Assembly (NCBI GenBank): GCA_013697225.1
Contig: JACCXG010000271.1
Span: 1-5,169, forward strand
Direction: 5' to 3'
DNA: 5,169 nucleotides
Source: Acidobacteriota bacterium
Lineage (GTDB): Bacteria; Acidobacteriota; Vicinamibacteria; Vicinamibacterales; 2-12-FULL-66-21
Positions 4,620 through 5,169 of the stretch are shown in pieces. Under the pieces are notes generated by a model, which saw only the letters and a program-made list of their open reading frames with translations, had not been told where the DNA came from and searched no databases. The position numbers and the translations under genes are program-made. Within the stretch, counting starts at the first letter, position 1, and every line of letters starts with the position of its first letter.

Positions 4620-5169
4620 ATGCTTGCCCTGTTCGCGGTGCTGCTGGGAGTGACGTTGCTCGCCCATACAGCGCCCTTCCCATTCCTGCTGGAGCCGTTC
4701 CGCCCAGCCCGTTCATTGTGGCAGATGCAGCACCGGCCGGGGGCGCCCCCGACGATCTACCTCACCTTCGACGATGGGCCCAATCCGGAGTGGACGCCGC
4801 AGGTGCTCGACGCGCTCCAGGAAACGCGGGCGAGGGGCACGTTCTTCCTGATCGACGAGCACATCAATGCCGAGACCGCGCCCATCGTACGGCGGATTGC
4901 CGCCGAAGGTCACGCCATCGGTCTCCACACCGGCGATCGGTGGATGGCGATGATGGAGCCGGAGGAGATCGCCGGGAAGCTGCACCATGCTTACGGCCGC
5001 ATTACCGCCATCACCGGTACGGAGCCTTGTCGTCTGTTCCGGCCGCATGCGGGCTGGCGCAGTGCCACGATGTACGAGGGGCTCGAGACGGCGAACTTCC
5101 GGCTTGCCGGGTGGAGCTGGGGGATGTGGGACTGGAACTGGTGGCAGCAGCCGCGCGGGGATCGAATCG
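4620..5169 (+). CDS. Polysaccharide deacetylase family (NodB-like) protein, 3' end outside window
   Basis: The first 183 residues are present. Residues 1-18 are a hydrophobic export signal or anchor with no basic residue before it. The NodB homology domain starts at about 45. Motif 1 is LTFDDGPNPEWTP (48-60), with D51 the expected general base and D52 the first metal ligand. RGTFFLIDEHI (72-82) follows. Motif 2, normally H-[ST]-x-x-H, reads HTGDR (103-107), so the second histidine is replaced by R107. Motif 3 is RPHAGWR (141-147) instead of the common RPPYG, and a tryptophan-rich stretch GWSWGMWDWNWW (164-175) covers motif 4. Family members remove N- or O-acetyl groups from envelope glycans; the substrate here is unknown. 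GAAGG touches the ATG with no spacer, so it cannot serve as a normal Shine-Dalgarno, and a leaderless start is likely. The gene is transcribed away from the FGE gene. Confidence 0.88.
   Translation, partial: MLALFAVLLGVTLLAHTAPFPFLLEPFRPARSLWQMQHRPGAPPTIYLTFDDGPNPEWTPQVLDALQETRARGTFFLIDEHINAETAPIVRRIAAEGHAIGLHTGDRWMAMMEPEEIAGKLHHAYGRITAITGTEPCRLFRPHAGWRSATMYEGLETANFRLAGWSWGMWDWNWWQQPRGDRI

Noticed and set aside
1..5169. A sulfatase or other FGE substrate motif CxPxR in the window
   Set aside because: Checked in all called proteins. The nearest look-alike is CRLFR in the deacetylase, which lacks the proline, so no local substrate is claimed.
1..5169. Mobile element, CRISPR array, tRNA or rRNA
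   Set aside because: No transposase or integrase motifs, no spaced direct repeats, and no cloverleaf or rRNA-like stretch was seen by eye; the only repeats are the 7-base tandem and the 22-base palindrome.

Overview
The window comes from a GC-rich bacterial chromosome (by eye well above 60% G+C). It carries ordinary bacterial genes with strong third-position GC bias. The mix of proteins points to a Gram-negative, aerobic, probably environmental bacterium: a PEP-CTERM surface protein, a Tat-exported sugar-isomerase-like protein, an exported methyltransferase, an aerobic-type formylglycine-generating enzyme and a variant polysaccharide deacetylase. Acidobacteriota, especially the Vicinamibacteria-like lineages, fit best, but this is judged from family resemblance only.

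Layout. Positions 1-194 hold the end of a TPR-like protein (+). Positions 309-971 encode a CHRD-domain protein with a signal peptide and a C-terminal PEP-CTERM anchor (+). Positions 1088-1606 encode a DinB/YfiT-type putative metalloprotein (+). Positions 1653-2738 encode a Tat-signal TIM-barrel sugar phosphate isomerase/epimerase family protein (+), started by TTG behind a strong Shine-Dalgarno. Positions 2782-3354 encode a class I SAM methyltransferase with an N-terminal export-like segment (+). A convergent gene at 3370-4497 (-) encodes a membrane-anchored formylglycine-generating enzyme (FGE) with both active-site cysteines. Just upstream of it on the same strand, at 4494-4589, is a 31-codon small ORF with a near-perfect Shine-Dalgarno and an ATGA overlap with the FGE start. 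A divergent polysaccharide deacetylase begins at 4620 (+) and is cut by the window end.

Functional theme. At least five of the eight coding regions carry export or membrane-anchor signals, so the locus leans toward cell-envelope functions. There is no strong sign that they form one pathway. No sulfatase, exosortase, transposase, tRNA or CRISPR array is visible. The FGE therefore probably acts on a sulfatase encoded elsewhere.

Most unusual points: the coupled small ORF upstream of FGE; the exported FGE with a histidine-rich segment next to its membrane anchor; the deacetylase that lacks the second histidine of the usual metal motif; and several start codons without a Shine-Dalgarno that sit where a leaderless transcript would begin. 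No gap between genes exceeds 300 bases.
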